Assembly: GCA_029378245.1 (NCBI GenBank)
Contig: JARKIF010000041.1
Location: 62,001-126,000 of the forward strand
Direction: 5' to 3'
DNA length: 64,000 nucleotides
DNA from: Roridomyces roridus
Lineage: Eukaryota; Basidiomycota; Agaricomycetes; Agaricales; Mycenaceae
Shown: piece by piece, positions 45,501 through 56,469 of the stretch
How positions within the stretch are numbered: the first letter of the stretch is position 1
How the letters are laid out: every line of letters begins with the position of its first letter
The notes under the pieces: model-generated
The model's database searches: none
Told to the model about the DNA's origin: nothing
What the model saw: the letters and a program-made list of their open reading frames with translations, nothing else
Translations under genes and position numbers: made by a program

Positions 45501-48500
45501 GAGTGGCATGGCGAGTTCAACAATCCGTGAATCCTCGGCGTCGGCGCACCAGTCGAGTAGCAGTGCTCCGGCCTCGTCTCATGCCAGCAGTTCGGTGGCC
45601 CATTCGATTTCGGGTAACTCGGCTTCAGCTTCCGTCTCTCACTCTGCCTCTGTTTACTCGAGCTCCGCTGGTAAGATTTTTCGTTTTCCCTCCTTTCAAA
45701 TCGCGATATGAACGTATTTTCAGGATACTCCTCTCAATCCCGGCCTAGTTCCAGTCTTCGCTCGTCCTCGGCATCGTCAGCGTCTACTCGCCAGTCGAGT
45801 AGCAGCGCGTCTGCTTCATCTCGTGCACGCAGTTCTGCAGCGTCCGCCTCTCGGTCGACCCCGGCTTCCTCGAGCTCAGCGGCTGGTGAGTATCATTCAG
45901 AAATCTTCCTTGCAAACTCATTGTTGATTTAAACATCTCTTAGGCGCCTCTTCCCAATCACGGTCCAGCGGCGTCCCGAGTTCCAGCGGCGCATCGTCGG
46001 CGTCTACCCACCAGCCGAGTGGCAGTGGGTCTGTTTCATCTCGTACCAGCAGTTCCGTGCCTCGTTCGAGTAGTTCGGCGTCAGCTTCCGCCGCTGGATA
46101 TTCTAGCAGTGTTCGCAGCTCCTCGACCGGTGGGTATTAATCCTGACTTGGACCTCGTCTAATTTGTCTAAATTTGAACCTTGTAGGGTCTTTTGCCAGC
46201 GGAGTTTCCAGCAGTTCGAATTCAGCACGCCCGAGTAGCGGGTCTTCGGCATCAGGTGTCAGCAGCTCCGCTTCTGTTTACCAGTCAGGCAGCGTTTCGG
46301 CATCTCGTTCCAGTGGCTCCGCGTCTGCTTCCTCTGCTTCTCACTCGGCCATTTCTGGTGGGTTGAATTGCCCCTCCTATGTGGATTTATTGTTCAACTG
46401 TTTTTAGGTTACTCTTCATCCCAACATTCCGGCGGCGTAGCCAGCAGCAGTTCGGTGCATTCAAGTTCCATGCCCCACAGCTCGGCAGCTTCAATTTCCG
46501 CTAGCAGTGGCCCTAGCTCGACAGTCGGTGAGCAAACGATCTTTCTCGTTAGTTGAGTCGGCTGGAGTTGATCAAAACAATCTCAGCGTCGTCCTCCGCA
46601 CACCCGAGCAGCGTATCGAGCTCTGCATCGCATTCAAGCAGTGGCTCTGCATCTCAGGGTAGTAGTTCCGTCCCGCGTTCGAGTAGCGCTGCCTCATCGG
46701 CGTCTCGACCAACGTCCGTTTATTCGAGTGCGTATTTCGTTTATGTTCCCAACCGACATCCGATGGTAAATGTTCCGCAGGCTCTGGATCGCGTTCAAGC
46801 AGCCTATCAGGTTCCTCGAGCAGTGCGAGAAGTTCATCTGTTGGTGCGTAACCTTTCTATATCTCCGAGTGCGACTCAATTTTTGGGTGTAGGATCCTCG
46901 TCTGCAGTCTACAGCTCGGTTTCTCGACCGTCGTCCACGGGACGCGGCAGCAGTTCAGCTTTCTCGGCATCTTCGGCTTCGACGCGCCAGTCTAGCAGTT
47001 CGGTCCCGCATTTGAGTAGCCTGGCGTCTTCTTCGTCGGCCTCCTCATCGCGCTCGGTGGGGTATTCGAGCAGTGTGCATAGCTCGTCTGTTGGTCCGTA
47101 TATTTATTCGTTTCAATTCCATATTTGGTGTTGAGCTTTTGCTGTTAGGATCTTCCTCGGCATCTTCGGCGTCGACGCGTCAATCGAGTAGCGTTTCTGC
47201 GTCTCATGCAAGCTCGGGTAGCACAGTACATTCGTCGTCTTCGACTCGCCCGTCGAGTAGTAGTGCATCGGCGTCTTCCCATGCGAGCAGTTCCGTCTCG
47301 AGCTCGATGCCCACGCGTAGTTCCTCAATTGGTGAGCTACTCTTTCCAAAATCCCCATTGAATGCGTTGACTTGAGATCCTTTGTAGGATATTCTTCTGC
47401 TTCATCGCGCTCGAGCGGTGTGCCCAGTACTTCGGCCTCTGCGTCATCCCGCCAATCCAGTTCTGCATCTGCATCCTCACGTGCAACCAGTTCAAGCTCC
47501 GTTCCTGTTTCTTCGCGCAGTTCGTCGTCTGGTAAGTGGTCATAGTTCCCAAGCCTTTTCGATTCCAAATGATCTATTCGTCTGCAGCCTCTCGTTCCAG
47601 CGGTGTTCCCAGCAGCTCCGGCGTAATCTCTTCACACTCAGCTTCTGGGTACTTAAGCACTGTGCGTAGCTCTTCGACCGGTGCGTATTCCATTTATTAT
47701 TGCTATGTAATATTCCGAATGAGCTCAATCCTTCTAGGATCGTCAGCGTCGGCGCGACAGTCTAGCAGTGTATCCGTATCTCCTCACTCAAGTAGCTCTG
47801 CATACCACTCGGCATCTGTTTCCGCGAGCAGTGTGCGCATTTCGTCGTCTGGTGAGTTGTTTTTTGGAGTGGTTGGAGTGATACTGATTCCAACTTGTCT
47901 ACAGGCTATTCGTCGTCCGTCCAATCCCGCTCTAGTGGCGTTCCCAGCAGCGTGTCCTCCGCTTCTACGCGTCAACCCAGCAGTTCGGTTTCGCATACGA
48001 GTACAGTTCCATCCTCCTCGCGCTCTGTAGGGTCTTCGACCAGTGTGCGTAGTTCGGCTGGTGAGAATTTTATCTTGTGCTATTTGAATTTGGCTCACTC
48101 CTTCCAGGATCTTCCTCCGCATCGTCTGCATCGACACGCCAGTCAAGCAGTATCTCGGCCTCTCACTCTGTGTCGGCGTCACGCGCGAGTAGCTCGGGCT
48201 CCTCAGTGTCTGGCAGTGCTTCGTCCTTGCGTGGCAGTAGCTCCAGCTCTCCGTCCTCCTCCCACGCATCCTCCGCCTCTCGTGCAAGCAGCGTTTCTTC
48301 CGCACCCTCAGCATCTGCGACTGCATTCCAATGCACCTCAAAAGTGAAGTTCTGTTGCTCCAATATCGAGGCTGCGAAGAGTGCGGATGGCATTCGCGTA
48401 CTTGACGGAGTTGGATTAAGTCCCGACAGCTGTGGGGAGCAGATTGGTACTGGCTGTGTTGCGATGTCTGGGAGTTCCTGGTGCGTTGGTGCTTCATTTT

Positions 48501-51500
48501 TCTTTACATTCTTCTTTCTAACTTGGTGGCCATTTCAGCGCAACTGGAACGACGGCCGCTGAATGTTGTGGAAATACTGTTGGATCGAATAAAGTGGGCA
48601 TCGACTGTACGAGTGTGCCGCTTTCATCCTCGGCTTCGCGTACGGGTTCCGCGTCATCCACCGCCACCGCCTCGGCCTCGCGCTCCATTAACTCGGCGCA
48701 GTCATCCGCGTCATCAGTTCGGTCGGCATCGGCGAGTGCACGGAGCTCTGCATCCTCAGTATCGGCATCATCGGCATCACTTCGGCAGTCCTCGGTTTCG
48801 AGGGCGAGTAGTATCTCGCCGTCTGCATCTGCTTCTGTGTCGCGGAGTACCAGCCTGTCGGCATCCTCGGCATCGCTCCGCCAATCCAGCAGTGCGATTT
48901 CAGCCTCAGGTTCGAGGGCCAGTAGTATCTCGGCGTCTGCATCGCGGAGTTTCATTTCGTCTGCATCGGCATCTCTTTCACGTGCTAGCTCCGCCTCTTC
49001 AGCGATTAGTGGGGTATCAGCATCGCGTGGAAGTAGCTCCGCAGCTGGTAAGTCAACATTTTTAAATTTTCTTCTTTCAATGCTGCTTGGATGCTGATGG
49101 GTTCGAATTCTTAGTATCCTCCTCTGTGCATTCAAGTACCGCGTCAAGTTCGGTGTCGGCGCGCCAGTCGAGTGTTTCTGCCTCGCGTTCGAGCTCGGTT
49201 GGTTCCACGAGCACTGGGCGGAGTTCTTCGGTTCAAGGTCAGTCATTCAAATTCCAGAGTTGTTATTGGTTTCTCATTGAGTTCTGTGCAGGGTATTCGT
49301 CCTCGTCCCGCTCCAGCGGTGTACCAAGCAGCTCAGGTCGTCCGAGCAGCGCGTCCTCTGCATCTCGAGCATCTTCGATGTCGTCGGCCTCCATCCGCCC
49401 GTCAAGTAGCAGCGTCTCTTCAGCTTCAGCTCAATCTCGTGTGAGCAGCTCTAACAGTATGCCGCGTAGTTCTTCTGGTGAGTTATTCTTGAATTCAGGT
49501 TCGTTGAGGTGTTGTTGACTCGAAATTTCTTTAGGGTTCTCTTCAGCTGGACCTAGCAGCTCAGCGCACTCGGCGTCGTCCTCTGCGTCGGTTCATCAAT
49601 CGAGTAGTATCTCGGCTTCGCGTGCAAGCAGTATCGTGGCATCGTCGTCTGCTTATCGGTACGCGAGCTCATCTGCAGGTGCGTATACTTTATAATGTGC
49701 TCTCTCCGATGTTGACATGAAATTTAGGATACTCACACTCGAGCGCGTCCAGTGGAATTTCATCAAGCGCGTCTCGTGCGAGTAGCTCTGTGCCTCACTC
49801 GAGTAGCTCGTCGTTGGCGTCTGCAAGTTCTATTTCTATTTCGCGTTCGGCGTCGGCTGCTTCGAGCAGCGCGCGTGTTTCGTCTGGTAAGCGTTCTTAT
49901 CTTGATAGGATTTGTTTTTCTTATTGACTGTTTTGTAGGATATTCTTTTGCCCATGCTTCTAGCAGCGTTTCAGCATCAAGTTCACGTGCATCGAGCAGT
50001 GGTTCAGCATCTCGTGCCAGCAGCGCTAGTTCCTCCGCGTCTGCATCTCGCACTTCTTCGAGCAGTATCCATATCAGCAGCTCGGCGGCGTCGCGCACGA
50101 GCTCAGCAGTCGCGTCGTCATCCGCTGCTGTCTCTTGCAACGGGCAGTCGACTTTCTGCTGTGACTCAATCGACATTCCTACGAGCGCGCATGGAAGTAG
50201 CTGTCTCGCTAATGCGGGGATTTCGTCTGCTATGAATGTCGGGGCGAACATTGGCATTGGTTGTGTTTCCCCCTCGACTGTTGGTGGAGTGCAGACTTGG
50301 TGGGTGATTTTCTGGCTGGGACTCAGAGGTCGTAAAATTGACGGTGGATTAGCTCTGCGTACAAAACCCCACTGAAGTGCTGCAAGACGCTGTTTGACGC
50401 GCCTCTCTTTGGTGGAATTGGTATTGATTGCACGGCTGGTGAGTGTGTCGGGTCATCTTCCCAAAATTTATTGACACTTCGCCAAGGGACATTATCGAGC
50501 GCGTCAGCGTCCCATTCATCCACTCAGCCATCGACTTCATCCTCGTATAGTCGAACATCAAGTAGTAGCAGTTCGGCATCGACCTCCCGGACGTCATCAA
50601 TTTCCCACGTCACGTCATCGGCCGGCTCTGCGTCTTCCTCTCATGTTCCCTCGTCGAGTAGTGCAATTCGCTCCTCCAGCGCGTCGGTTGCGTCGCGCAG
50701 CAGTGTTTCTGGTGTGTCCTTGTACCTTTCTTGTTGTTTTCAAGACTTATGCCACCATCTACTAGCGTCATCTGCCTCGAGATCAAGTCTACCCTCGAGT
50801 GGTTCCGTAGGATCATCGTCTTTGCATGCCAGCAGCTCGGCAGCGTCGTCGCGTGCCAGTAGTATTTCCGCAGGTGTGTAAACGTGCGATGTCTGAGGGT
50901 ATACTTATCTGACCAAACTTTCAGCTGTATCGTCTTCATCCGTATCGTCGCATGCTGCATCATCATCCAGTGCCTCCCGCAGTGGATCGGCATCATCATC
51001 GCGTCCCAGCAGCTCTGCCTCCACGAGTAGGAGCGGGTACGGCTCGTCGATTTCTGCTCACTCGAGTGGAGCCGTTTCCTCGAGTGGTGGTGTCTCATCC
51101 CGGGCCAGTGTTACTTCGAGCCTGAGTAGCGCTCGGGGCATTTCGTCCAGCGCACCATCTGCATCAGCTTCTCTTCACTCGAGCGCGTCGGCTGCTTCCC
51201 AGTCCACCTCGTCTTCACATTCCGTATTGGCGTCTCGTACGAGTAGCTCTGCAGGTGGGTATTACTGGGACCCTTCAGACGAGAAACTTCTGACATATTT
51301 ATCAGCTGTTTCCCCACACTCCGCCTCCGCCCCTTCTGCCCAGTCCTCGCGCGCTGCGTCTTCATCGGGGCACCTTTCGTCCAGTAGCTCGGGATCAGTC
51401 TCAACGTCCTCGCATCCCAGCAGCTCTGCGTCTGCAAGCAGGAGTGGATATAGCTCCTCGACGTACACTTTCCATGCCAGCAGCGCCTCCAGCCATCCAA

Positions 51501-54500
51501 GCGAGTCGTCTACTGTGTCAAGGGCATCTTGGGCCTCGGCGTCGTCCCAACGCCCAAGTAGCTCTGCATCAGCGTCCGCTAGCAAGAGCTCGTCGACTTC
51601 TGCCCACTCAAGTAGCGCCATCTCGAGCGCCAGTGGAGCCCTCAGCTCAAGTGCTGTCTCCTCCCATCTCAGCAGCGCCTCTTCCAGCGCAGCATCAGTC
51701 TCCGTTCGCGCCAGCGCGTCGTCTGCTTCCTCACACGTTAGCAGCTCGGTGGGGCGTGGGTCATCATCCTCGGTTCCCTCGAGTGGTGGATCTTCCTCGG
51801 CTCGTGTTAGTAGCTCTGGCTACTCTTCCCATGCCAGTGGTGCTTCCAGCTCGGCCTTCCATTCGTCGAGTGCTGCTCCATCGTCAGCGCACTCTGCGAG
51901 CTCCTCTTCCCCTCGTTCGGGTAGCAGTAGCAGCTCCCCCTCCCCGCGTTCCAGCAGTGTACCGGCCAGCTCTGCCACGTCAGCTCACTCGAGCGGTGGC
52001 TCCTCGGCCTCTTCGGCTCGGGGTAGCAGCAGCGCATCTTACGCTCGCTCCAGTAGCGCATCCTCGTCAGCGAGGTCGAGTGGCGTATCCTCCGTTTCGG
52101 CGTCCATCCGGCCTAGCAGCAGTGTCTCGGCGCGTTCGAGCGTTTCCGCTTCATCAGCTTCTGCTCGTTCCTCTGCCCACCCCAGCAGCTCTGCCTCTAT
52201 ATCGGCATCCCACTCCTCATCTCGCGCCTCTTCAGCTTCTGCCAGTGCTTCGTCCACGCCGTTCCAATGCACTGCCAAGCAAACCTTCTGTTGCTCGACC
52301 TTTGAACGCGCCAAGAGCACGGAAGGACTGAGCATTTTGAGTGGCGTCGGTCTGTATCCCGATAGCTGTGGAGAGCAGATTGGAACTGGATGTGTGCCTG
52401 TTTCGGGTGGTTCCTGGTACGTGTCTTGTCCGTGTTCTTGTCAATTTGCTGATCCTTTTAGCAGCTCCTCGGACAAGATTGCCGCGCAATGCTGTGGCCA
52501 GACTGTCGGCTCCAATCTTGTCGGTATTGATTGCACGGAGGTCACGCTCTCGGCCGCGCACTCCTCGACCGTGGCTTCCTCGAGTTCACGGGGAGTCTCG
52601 GTTTCGTCCTCGGCGCGTTCTTCTAGCTCTGCGTCATCCGCCACCGGCAGCTCTGGTGTTCCCCGCAGTTCTTCGTCGTCGGCGCGTGCGAGCAGCTCGT
52701 CTTCTTCGGCTTCTCCTCGGAGCTCCTCCGCAGGTGTGTATCTTTTCTTTTGGTCTGAAATTCTGAAGATTGATTTCGCTCTTTAGGATACTCTTCCATT
52801 CATCTGAGCAGCAGCTCTGCTTCCTCTGTCCGCGCTTCCAGTAGTGCCGCGCCTTCGTCCTCGCATTCTTCTGCATCAATAGTGCGGTCCAGTAGTGTGG
52901 CGTCGAGCAGTGCGAGTGGAGCCCGTGGCTCGTCTTCGGCGGCTGCTTCCTCTCCTTCCTCGTCTTCTTCGCACGGAGTCAGCTCGGTGTCGGTCTCAAC
53001 GTCTGTAGCTCGTTCGAGCTCGGTGGGCTCTTCGAGCGCGCCTCGTTCCTCGAGCTCTGCCCCATCCTCGTCCGTGCGGGCTAGCTCCAGTGCTCAGGCC
53101 TCCTCGAGCGTGCACTATAGCTCTGCCGCGACTTCCTCATCAGTAGCGCATTCCAGCTCTGTTCCTTCCTCCTCTCCTCGCCCGAGTTCTAGCGTTGCAT
53201 CATCCTCCGGCGTGCATTACAGCTCGGTGGCGCCGTCTTCCTCTGCTGCGCGCTCTAGCTCTGCAGTACCTTCATCCTCGGCGGCTCGTTCGAGCTCTGC
53301 GGTGCCTTATTCCTCCGCCCATTCCAGTGCAGTGGCATCTTCGACGTCTCGTTCGAGCTCTTTCGCAGCCTCATCCTCCCCGGCTCGCTCCTCTGCAGCG
53401 CGTTCGAGCATCGTCTCCTCATCATCAGCTCATTCCAGCGATGCTGCATCATCCGTTCACTCGTTGTTAGCCCACCCGAGTAGCTCCATCGCGCGCTCGT
53501 CTTCAGCTTCTGCCAGTGCTTCGTCTACGCCCTTCCAGTGCGCCACCGCTCAAAACTTCTGTTGCTCGACTTTCGAGTCTGCCAAGAGCACTGAGGGACT
53601 TGGCATCCTGAACGGTCTGGGTCTACACCCCGACAGCTGTGGAGAGCAGATTGGGACGGGATGTGTACCCGTTTCCGGAGGTTCTTGGTGCGTCTTTCGT
53701 GTTACTGCAGGTTACTTTATACTGATCTCGTTCTTTGCAGCTCGTCGGATAAGATTGCTGCCAAGTGCTGTGGGAATACCGTCGGCTCTAACCTCGTCGG
53801 AATAGACTGCTCGTCTATTACGCTGCCGACTGCCGACTCGTCGACGGTGGTACCCTCGAGTTCGGCTACCCGCGGGTCTGGCTCGGCTTCGAGCCATCTT
53901 AGCAGCGCCTCGTCTGTCTTCCGCGCGTCTTCGGCTGCAGGTGTGTCTTTTTGGCGCTCTGCAAGTATGCATGACTGACCTTGCATTTCCAGTATACTCT
54001 TCTGTATCATCTGCGCGCGCCAGCAGTGCAATCTCGAGCAGCGGGCATGCCAGCAGCTCGGTGGTGCCGTTGGCATCTTCCTCCTCTCGGGGAGGTAGCT
54101 CTACGTCTTCGACGGCGCGTTCATCGTCAAGCGTGGCTGCTACGCGGTCGAGCTCGATACCTGCAGCGTCTTCAAGCGCCCCGCATTACTCCAGCTCGGC
54201 TTCCTCATCGAGCCAAGTGCGTTCAAGCTCAGCATCCTCCAGTGGGCATTCCAGCGCCGCTCCACCTTCGTCTTCCGCGGGACACTCCAGCTCTTCCGTC
54301 CCATCTTCCTCTGCCCACCCGAGTTCGAGTGCCCAGACCTCCTCGAGCATTCGCTATAGCTCTGTCGCGCCCTCCTCATCGGCAGCGCGTTCCAGCTCTG
54401 TTCCCTCCTCGTCTTCTCGCCCGAGTTCTAGCGCTGCAGCGTCCTCCACCGTGCATTTGAGCTCAGTGGCGCCGTCTTCATCAGCGGCGCGTTCTAGCTC

Positions 54501-55379
54501 CTCGTCTGCCCACCCGAGTTCTAGCGCTTCATCATCCTCCAGCGTGCATTTGAGCTCGGCGACGGCCACTTCCTCTGCTGCCCGCCCCAGCTCCAGTGCC
54601 CAGGCCTCCTCGAGCTCGCATTACAGCTCTGTAGCGTCTTCCTCGTCGGCAGCGCGTGCTAGTTCTGTGGCGCCTTCCGCCTCTCCCCGCCCGAGCTCTA
54701 GTTTCGCAGCGCCCTCTTCCTCTGCTGCTCGCTCGAGCTCTGCAGTGCCATCGTCGTCTTCCCACCCAAGCTCGAGCGCCCCGGCCTACTCGAGCTCGCA
54801 TTACACCTCCGTAGCGGCTTCTTCATCGGCACCGCGTTCTAGCTCTGTGGCTCCTTCCTCTGCCCGCCCGAGTTCTAGTGTCGCAGCGCCCTCTTCCTCT
54901 GCTGCTCGCTCGAGCAGTGCTGTGGCTCCGACGTCTTCTTCCGTCACGGTTGCGCACACGACGACCACATCCACAACGCAGACACATACCACCACCACCA
55001 CCACGACGACGACGCACACTTCGGCATCCGCATCCACTGGCGTGCCGCACTACAAGCGGGATTCGACTTGCACTTCCCGAACGTCGTATTGCTGCCAAAA
55101 CGTGTCGGATGACGGTGTCGGTGCCGAGTGTTCGGCGGCAGCAGTGATCCGGGGGATTGCCAGATGGTGAGTTTCCATTGCGAGTCGTTTCATGCGGTTG
55201 TGGTGATACGTCCATTTTAAAGCCCGTCCGACATGCAGCCCTTCTCGTGCTGCTCTGAGCTTGATGATGATGATTCGACGGGGCGTGAATGTGTGGCGGG
55301 TATGTGATCTTGATATTTCGACCTTGTCCAGTCATGCTCACGGTTTGTAGTAATGCCTCCGCGTAGCCGCTGGATCTAA
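42541..55379 (+). CDS. Giant secreted poly-hydrophobin: seven hydrophobin-like modules in Ser/Ala-rich linkers
   Basis: My splice model has 39 exons and 38 introns of mostly 45-67 bp and sums to 10,806 nt, 3,601 residues. MKAAIVLAFVLSLTTLVVEA is a signal peptide and AKR (46-48) a Kex2-type site. Seven modules carry the hydrophobin order C-CC-C-C-CC-C, first Cys at residues 58, 428, 1555, 2044, 2669, 3060 and 3535; all fall in frame in the one model. An intron sits exactly in the fifth-Cys codon (TG|C, phase 2) of every module. Linkers of hundreds of residues are Ser/Ala with regular Arg/His/Pro/Val (SSASSASxRxSS), likely heavily O-mannosylated; a Thr-rich tract (54958-55020) precedes the last module. 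Linker introns are phase 1. Exon 38 is entered at 55223. Hydrophobins are normally ~100 residues and coat aerial hyphae, so a wall or surface-coat role is inferred. Ordinary annotation might split this into several genes. Confidence 0.85.
42765..43038 (+). other. Hydrophobin module 1
   Basis: Cys spacing C-6-CC-32-C-7-C-8-CC-12-C. The extra Cys present in modules 2, 3, 5 and 6 (PDSCGE) is Tyr here (SNSYGA), leaving exactly eight. Confidence 0.85.
43930..44201 (+). other. Hydrophobin module 2
   Basis: Nine cysteines: the eight of the signature plus one in NPDSCGEEIGTGC. Intron 44079-44131 splits the fifth-Cys codon. Confidence 0.85.
44202..48331 (+). other. Intron-dense Ser-rich linker between modules 2 and 3
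   Basis: Exons 5 to 21 are 63-222 nt long, all a multiple of three and bounded by phase-1 introns. Most begin G|GATCTTC or G|GATATTC (Gly-Ser/Tyr-Ser) and many end GCTG|GTGAGT or TCTG|GTGAGT. They look like tandem duplicates of one small exon-intron unit. Confidence 0.75.
48332..48608 (+). other. Hydrophobin module 3
   Basis: Nine cysteines, close to module 2 (KVKFCCSNIEAAKSADG; CCGNTVGSNKVGIDC). Intron 48481-48538 at the fifth Cys. Confidence 0.85.
50136..50431 (+). other. Hydrophobin module 4, divergent
   Basis: CNGQSTFCCDSIDIPTSAHG...NIGIGCVSPSTVGGVQTC...LKCC...GGIGIDC. The extra Cys is at a different place (GSSCLANAG), and the loop before the fifth Cys is longer than in the other modules. 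Intron 50300-50352. Confidence 0.8.
52268..52534 (+). other. Hydrophobin module 5
   Basis: Nine cysteines (AKQTFCCSTFERAKSTEG; YPDSCGEQIGTGC; AAQCCGQTVGSNLVGIDC). Intron 52417-52461. Nearly the twin of module 6. Confidence 0.85.
53539..53810 (+). other. Hydrophobin module 6
   Basis: Nine cysteines (TAQNFCCSTFESAKSTEG; HPDSCGEQIGTGC; AAKCCGNTVGSNLVGIDC). Intron 53688-53740. Confidence 0.85.
55069..55291 (+). other. Hydrophobin module 7, C-terminal and compact
   Basis: Preceded by HYKR (Kex2-type site). Spacing C-6-CC-11-C-11-C-8-CC-12-C, shorter between the third and fourth Cys and without the extra Cys. Correct frame requires the acceptor at 55222 (TTTTAAAG) rather than the later CATGCAG. 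Confidence 0.75.
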
Positions 55380-55515
55380 GCTCCAAGCTCGAAATTCTGT
55401 ACGAATAGATTCCTGTGTGTATTATACTTGGATTTCCTGTATCACATTTATGCTTTTCAACGTCTTTTATCAATGGTGTGAATGGCAGAAAACTCAGTGT
55501 CCAAGAAGTTGGCAA

Positions 55516-55768
55516 TAGGGGAGGTCAGAGTGGACAGACCTCGAGCGAAACTGCCAGAATCGATTCTCGTCGATTCTCGGCTAATAACCGAGTTTCGTTC
55601 GAGTTTCGATTCAGTTTCGAATGGAGTTCCTCCTCCCGAGGAGGAACTGCTCGAGATTTCGAAACTCGCCACTTCGAAACTCGAACGAAACTGCCTCAGT
55701 TTCGAAATAGTTTCGAGAGTTGTTTCTTTGCTGTTTCCTTTGGGTTCCATCCACTCTGACCTCCCCTA
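55516..55768. mobile_element. MITE with TAGGGGAGGTCAGAGTGGA ends
   Basis: Inverted 19-bp ends flank a 253-bp body full of TTTCGAAACTCGAA palindromes. No target duplication could be fixed. Confidence 0.65.
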
Positions 55769-55901
55769 ATAGTACAAGCCCCAAGCGGGTGAAAAAATGA
55801 CAGAAATTTACCCTAAAGCTTTGGGGAGGAATCGAGCAAGGGGGCATCGGGATCGGAATTTCGGATATAGGGTCGAAAAGTTTTTTTCGACCCTGGCTGG
55901 A

Positions 55902-55919
55902 CCCCCCCCCCCCCCCCCC
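55902..55919. repeat. Homopolymer run of 18 C
   Basis: Follows TTTTTTTCGACCCTGGCTGGA; a similar T-run, TCGA, C-run arrangement recurs at 56221-56263. Confidence 0.85.
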
Positions 55920-56243
55920 TCCTCCCCTCCTATATAAGGCAGATCATTCCCACGATCATGTGATTTACCGGCGGTCCGAGCAATCCGCGGCTCCCAACCA
56001 TATGAAAAATATGTATTACAAACTTATTAGAGGACCCCAGTGTCAATTAGACCCATCTCATGTGTACTTGAGCAATGATACACTTGTTGTCTGTGGCAAT
56101 GTCTTGTGAGAGTCGATGAGACTGGCAGCTGTATTATGTAATATATCAGTCCCGATTTGGAAATTTCAATCAAGAGTGTCCAATATGCTCCAAAACACAT
56201 TTACTAATATACATATAGAATTTTTTTTCGAGCCCTCTCGGGA

Positions 56244-56263
56244 CCCCCCCCCCCCCCCCCCCC
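56244..56263. repeat. Homopolymer run of 20 C
   Basis: Second copy of the T-run/C-run arrangement, here after TTTTTTTTCGAGCCCTCTCGGGA; probably two copies of one repeat. Confidence 0.85.
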
Positions 56264-56469
56264 TCCCCCGGTACGAAATTTCGATCCCGGTACCCCCTTG
56301 GAATCGAGCCCCCGGTCCTTCAATTCAACCACCCAGGTAAAGCTCATGGACGATTGGTGCTCAAGTATGCTTTTCCGTCTGGACCATGATTCATGAAAAC
56401 ACGCGCCATCATCAATTTGCGGTGGTGGCGATTGCAGGGATAAACTCCTCTTGCTGCGCACCACCATCA

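Noticed and set aside
43009..55170. Treating each hydrophobin module as its own gene
   Set aside because: No signal peptide, TATA box or stop separates them, and phases agree across all 38 introns.
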